This document shows, in pieces, positions 61,780 through 64,000 of a stretch of DNA of 64,000 bases. This DNA is from Fasciola hepatica (lineage: Eukaryota; Platyhelminthes; Trematoda; Plagiorchiida; Fasciolidae): the NCBI GenBank assembly GCA_948099385.1, contig CANUEZ040000107.1, forward strand, positions 1,426,001 to 1,490,000. Direction: 5' to 3'. The notes beneath the pieces are model-generated. The model worked only from the letters and a program-made list of their open reading frames with translations, was not told the origin of the DNA and ran no database searches. The translations under genes and the position numbers were made by a program. Position 1 is the stretch's first letter, and each line of letters begins with the position of its first letter.

Positions 61780-63640
61780 CACACGGCACAATATTCACGC
61801 CACTGACTTCTATTCTCAGCCCTGTTCCTCAACGTCTCTAACCAACGGCAATCCTCGTCCCTTGGGTCCCAACAAGGAAGGCGGGAAGCACCAACCATAT
61901 CTGGATACCTCAATCGCGAAACGGACCGGATGTTGCATTGTCGCTCAACAAGGCAATATCCTCCATGCATTCCGAGACGAAAACTCTGTTCCCTTGGAGA
62001 AGTTCAACTCTACCCAGATAAGGCGTTCCGCGAAACATCCTCCTCTACGAAGATGAAGAGAAACAGGGATAAAGGACAACCTTGTCGAACTCCACTGGAG
62101 ATAACGAAAGGAGCGAAAGCTGGCCGTTGGCTCTTACCGACCTCAGATGTGACAACACAACTCTTTGAAAACTGGCACATACTCATCAGGTACCCCACTT
62201 CTCAACAAACTGTCCTAGAGTGAAGTCCTCTCGACCGAGTCGAAAGAGCGAACGTCCAGGAACACGATAGTTGATGGTTTTTGGAAAAATTGCCAGCGCT
62301 CTAGCAGTCGTCGTACAGTAACGATTTGATCGATACTCCCACGAACGGAACCGAACCAAGCTCACTTCTCGGGAGTCTACCCTACACGCGTTTCTTACAA
62401 ACTGTACAGTATGACAGACGCAAGAAGCTTCGACGCTATTGGGATAAAGCTTACACCCCTATTGCTAGCACAGTCACTGTGCGAGCCCTTCTCGAAGATG
62501 GGGATGACAATCGATTCACCCACACACCCCACGATGGAGGACCTGTTCTGAATTCCAAACCACTGAGAACAACACCTGAAGTTATCCAACAGACTACTCT
62601 ACTACTCTTCAAAAATGGCTTGGGGGAGGTCATCAGAACGTGGCGCGTTGTGACGTGCTGAGGCTTGGGTTTCCTTTAGGATCTCTGCCTTGGTTGGTGG
62701 ATCTGTCTAAACGGATCAATGGACGTGTACCGGAAGAGCTATAGAAAAGGCTGACTTTGAGGACCAGCTAAATTGTATCTGAACATACTCCCCCGTTGAC
62801 GTTACTGATTGTGAATTGGCTAACCGTCAACTTCACAGATAGTTTCGTTCACTCACAATGGTTTCCTATCGGTGACTCGAGTGAGATAGAACAGCTTGTG
62901 GGAATTTCTCATGGCAGCAGCACGTTCCATTTCTGCAGCACGTTACAACCTCCAGGTTTCGCAGTTCTTATGGAGACTCGCGTTACGTGCACATCTCGTT
63001 ATGAGCGGTTTCCCTAAACTCGCTTCCAGCTGGAATCGACTGATGACGGGACAAGTCACAACTTACTAGGCCAACGAAATGTGAAATATTCTTGGTAAGC
63101 TACCAGTGTTGGATTATGCTGTCAGGTAGGGCCACATCTAGCTTTTCAGCTAGCGCACTTTGGAAGACGAATAGGCGAGATGGATGGGAAAGCTTATCAC
63201 AATCTTACCGTCGTTGCTGCATGCGTTTGGAACACCCACTGAAGCACGTGGGCGAATCAGTGAAAACGAATGCGTGGTCGGAATCAAGGGTGGTACTTCA
63301 GTACGAGCAACAGTCTTGTATGCAAGTCCGCTATTTGTGGCTTATAGGGATGTGGTCGATCTGGGTGCACTATTGACTCGAAGAAAGTGAACGCCACGTG
63401 GCGTACCGGCGATTAGAACGTCTGAAGTTCGTGCTGGCGAGGAACAGGAGATAGTAAGAGCACAGAGCGAACAACCGTTCCCCATTTTCACAGCGACAGG
63501 AATCTAGTCCAAAAGGGCCTTCTAGATGCGCCTCGTTTGATGACAGCTGACTAACTCGAGCATTCAGATCTGCCAAAATCACGATGTTGGCCCGGTTATG
63601 TGGTATGCACCTTCCACTGCACTCATGCAAAAACAATAAA
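61780..63640 (-). mobile_element. RTE-like non-LTR retrotransposon, copy C (EN C-terminal part + RT)
   Basis: Minus strand. EN C-terminal part at 63636-63370: ANIVILADLNARVSQLSSNE, GPFGLDSCRCENGERLFALC and FLASTNFRRSNRRYATWR. Linker at about 63.3-63.1 kb. RT: IVIPIFEKGSHSDC, RGVSFIPIASKLLASVIL at 62589-62395; FVISSGVRQGCPLSLFLFIF at 62198-62010; C terminus ASRLPCWDPRDEDCRWLETL at about 61.9 kb. Frame changes separate the blocks, and the 5' part of the endonuclease is absent (5' truncation near 63640). Same family as copies A and B. Confidence 0.8.
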
Positions 63641-63644
63641 AATT

Positions 63645-64000
63645 TGAATGAGAAAGCTGCTATGATAAGAACGGGTCGGTGTTGAACGAATGTACATTAG
63701 CGGTATCTGGTTCGAAATAGATTAGCGTAGTATTGGATATTCACTTGCGTTATTCGGACCCAACTGACCGCAGCACGATAGTTTGGCTGGCAGAATAATT
63801 ACCACGTTAGCGGAAGGTCACCAGTTCAATTCCAGCTCGCGCCGTAGACGTTTGGATGCAGAAAATTCAAGCGAATTTTCCTCTACCTGGATCATTCTGC
63901 ACTCCGCGCCATCAATAAATTCCAGAAGTTCGATTACCCGGAAAAACGGTTCTTAGACCAACACAAGTGTCGCTCTCAAGTTGCAGTGCACCAACCCGTT
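63645..64000. other. No gene recognised
   Basis: Sequence 5' of the truncated RTE copy; no motif seen. A tRNA-like GTTCAATTCC motif occurs near 63830. Confidence 0.35.

Overview
This window looks like nuclear DNA of a trematode flatworm. The evidence is: (i) an exon of a neuropeptide F (NPF/NPY-type) precursor ending in the flatworm-type GRPR(F) C terminus; (ii) multi-exon genes whose introns can be as short as 38-72 nt, as is usual in flukes; (iii) many decayed copies of retroelement families familiar from flukes (RTE-like, CR1/jockey-like, Penelope-like with a GIY-YIG domain, gypsy gag); (iv) tRNA-derived SINEs, (TA)n, (CA)n and (GAA)n microsatellites, and moderate-to-low GC. Nothing is prokaryotic: there are no operons, no ribosome-binding sites and no CRISPR. 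The species cannot be named from the sequence.

Layout. 1-7 kb: decayed non-LTR RT pieces (1.6-2.6 kb on minus, 6.4-6.7 kb on plus) and a Penelope-like 3' end (4.08-4.35 kb). 8.1-8.7 kb: the NPF gene on plus, the best gene in the window. 9-22 kb: mostly non-coding with a few splice-bounded candidate exons, a fold-back element next to a hammerhead-ribozyme-like core (14.6-15.0 kb) and a SINE (19.15 kb). 22.1-23.0 kb: two head-to-head exon sets that I read as ML-domain (NPC2-like lipid-binding) genes. 23-30 kb: Penelope-like fragments and two candidate exons. 30.8-32.4 kb: gypsy gag remnant followed by a Tc1/mariner remnant. 34.9-40.4 kb: two RTE-like copies on minus. 41.2-41.7 kb: a compound inverted repeat. 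43-53 kb: isolated candidate exons, a hammerhead-like core (47.94 kb) and a SINE. 53.7-56.0 kb: a nearly full-length but broken CR1/jockey-like element on minus. 57.3-57.6 kb: a third ML-domain-like gene (minus) with a 38-nt intron, then a hammerhead-like core and a 30-codon exon resembling a ClC chloride transporter. 61.8-63.6 kb: a third RTE copy on minus.

How it fits together. Real host genes appear only as short exons separated by kilobases of transposon-filled intron. All coding retroelements seen are frameshifted or truncated and presumably inactive. Three motifs with the hammerhead core spacing suggest that small self-cleaving RNA elements are part of the repeat landscape. Splice calls and family assignments were made by eye; transcript data would settle them.
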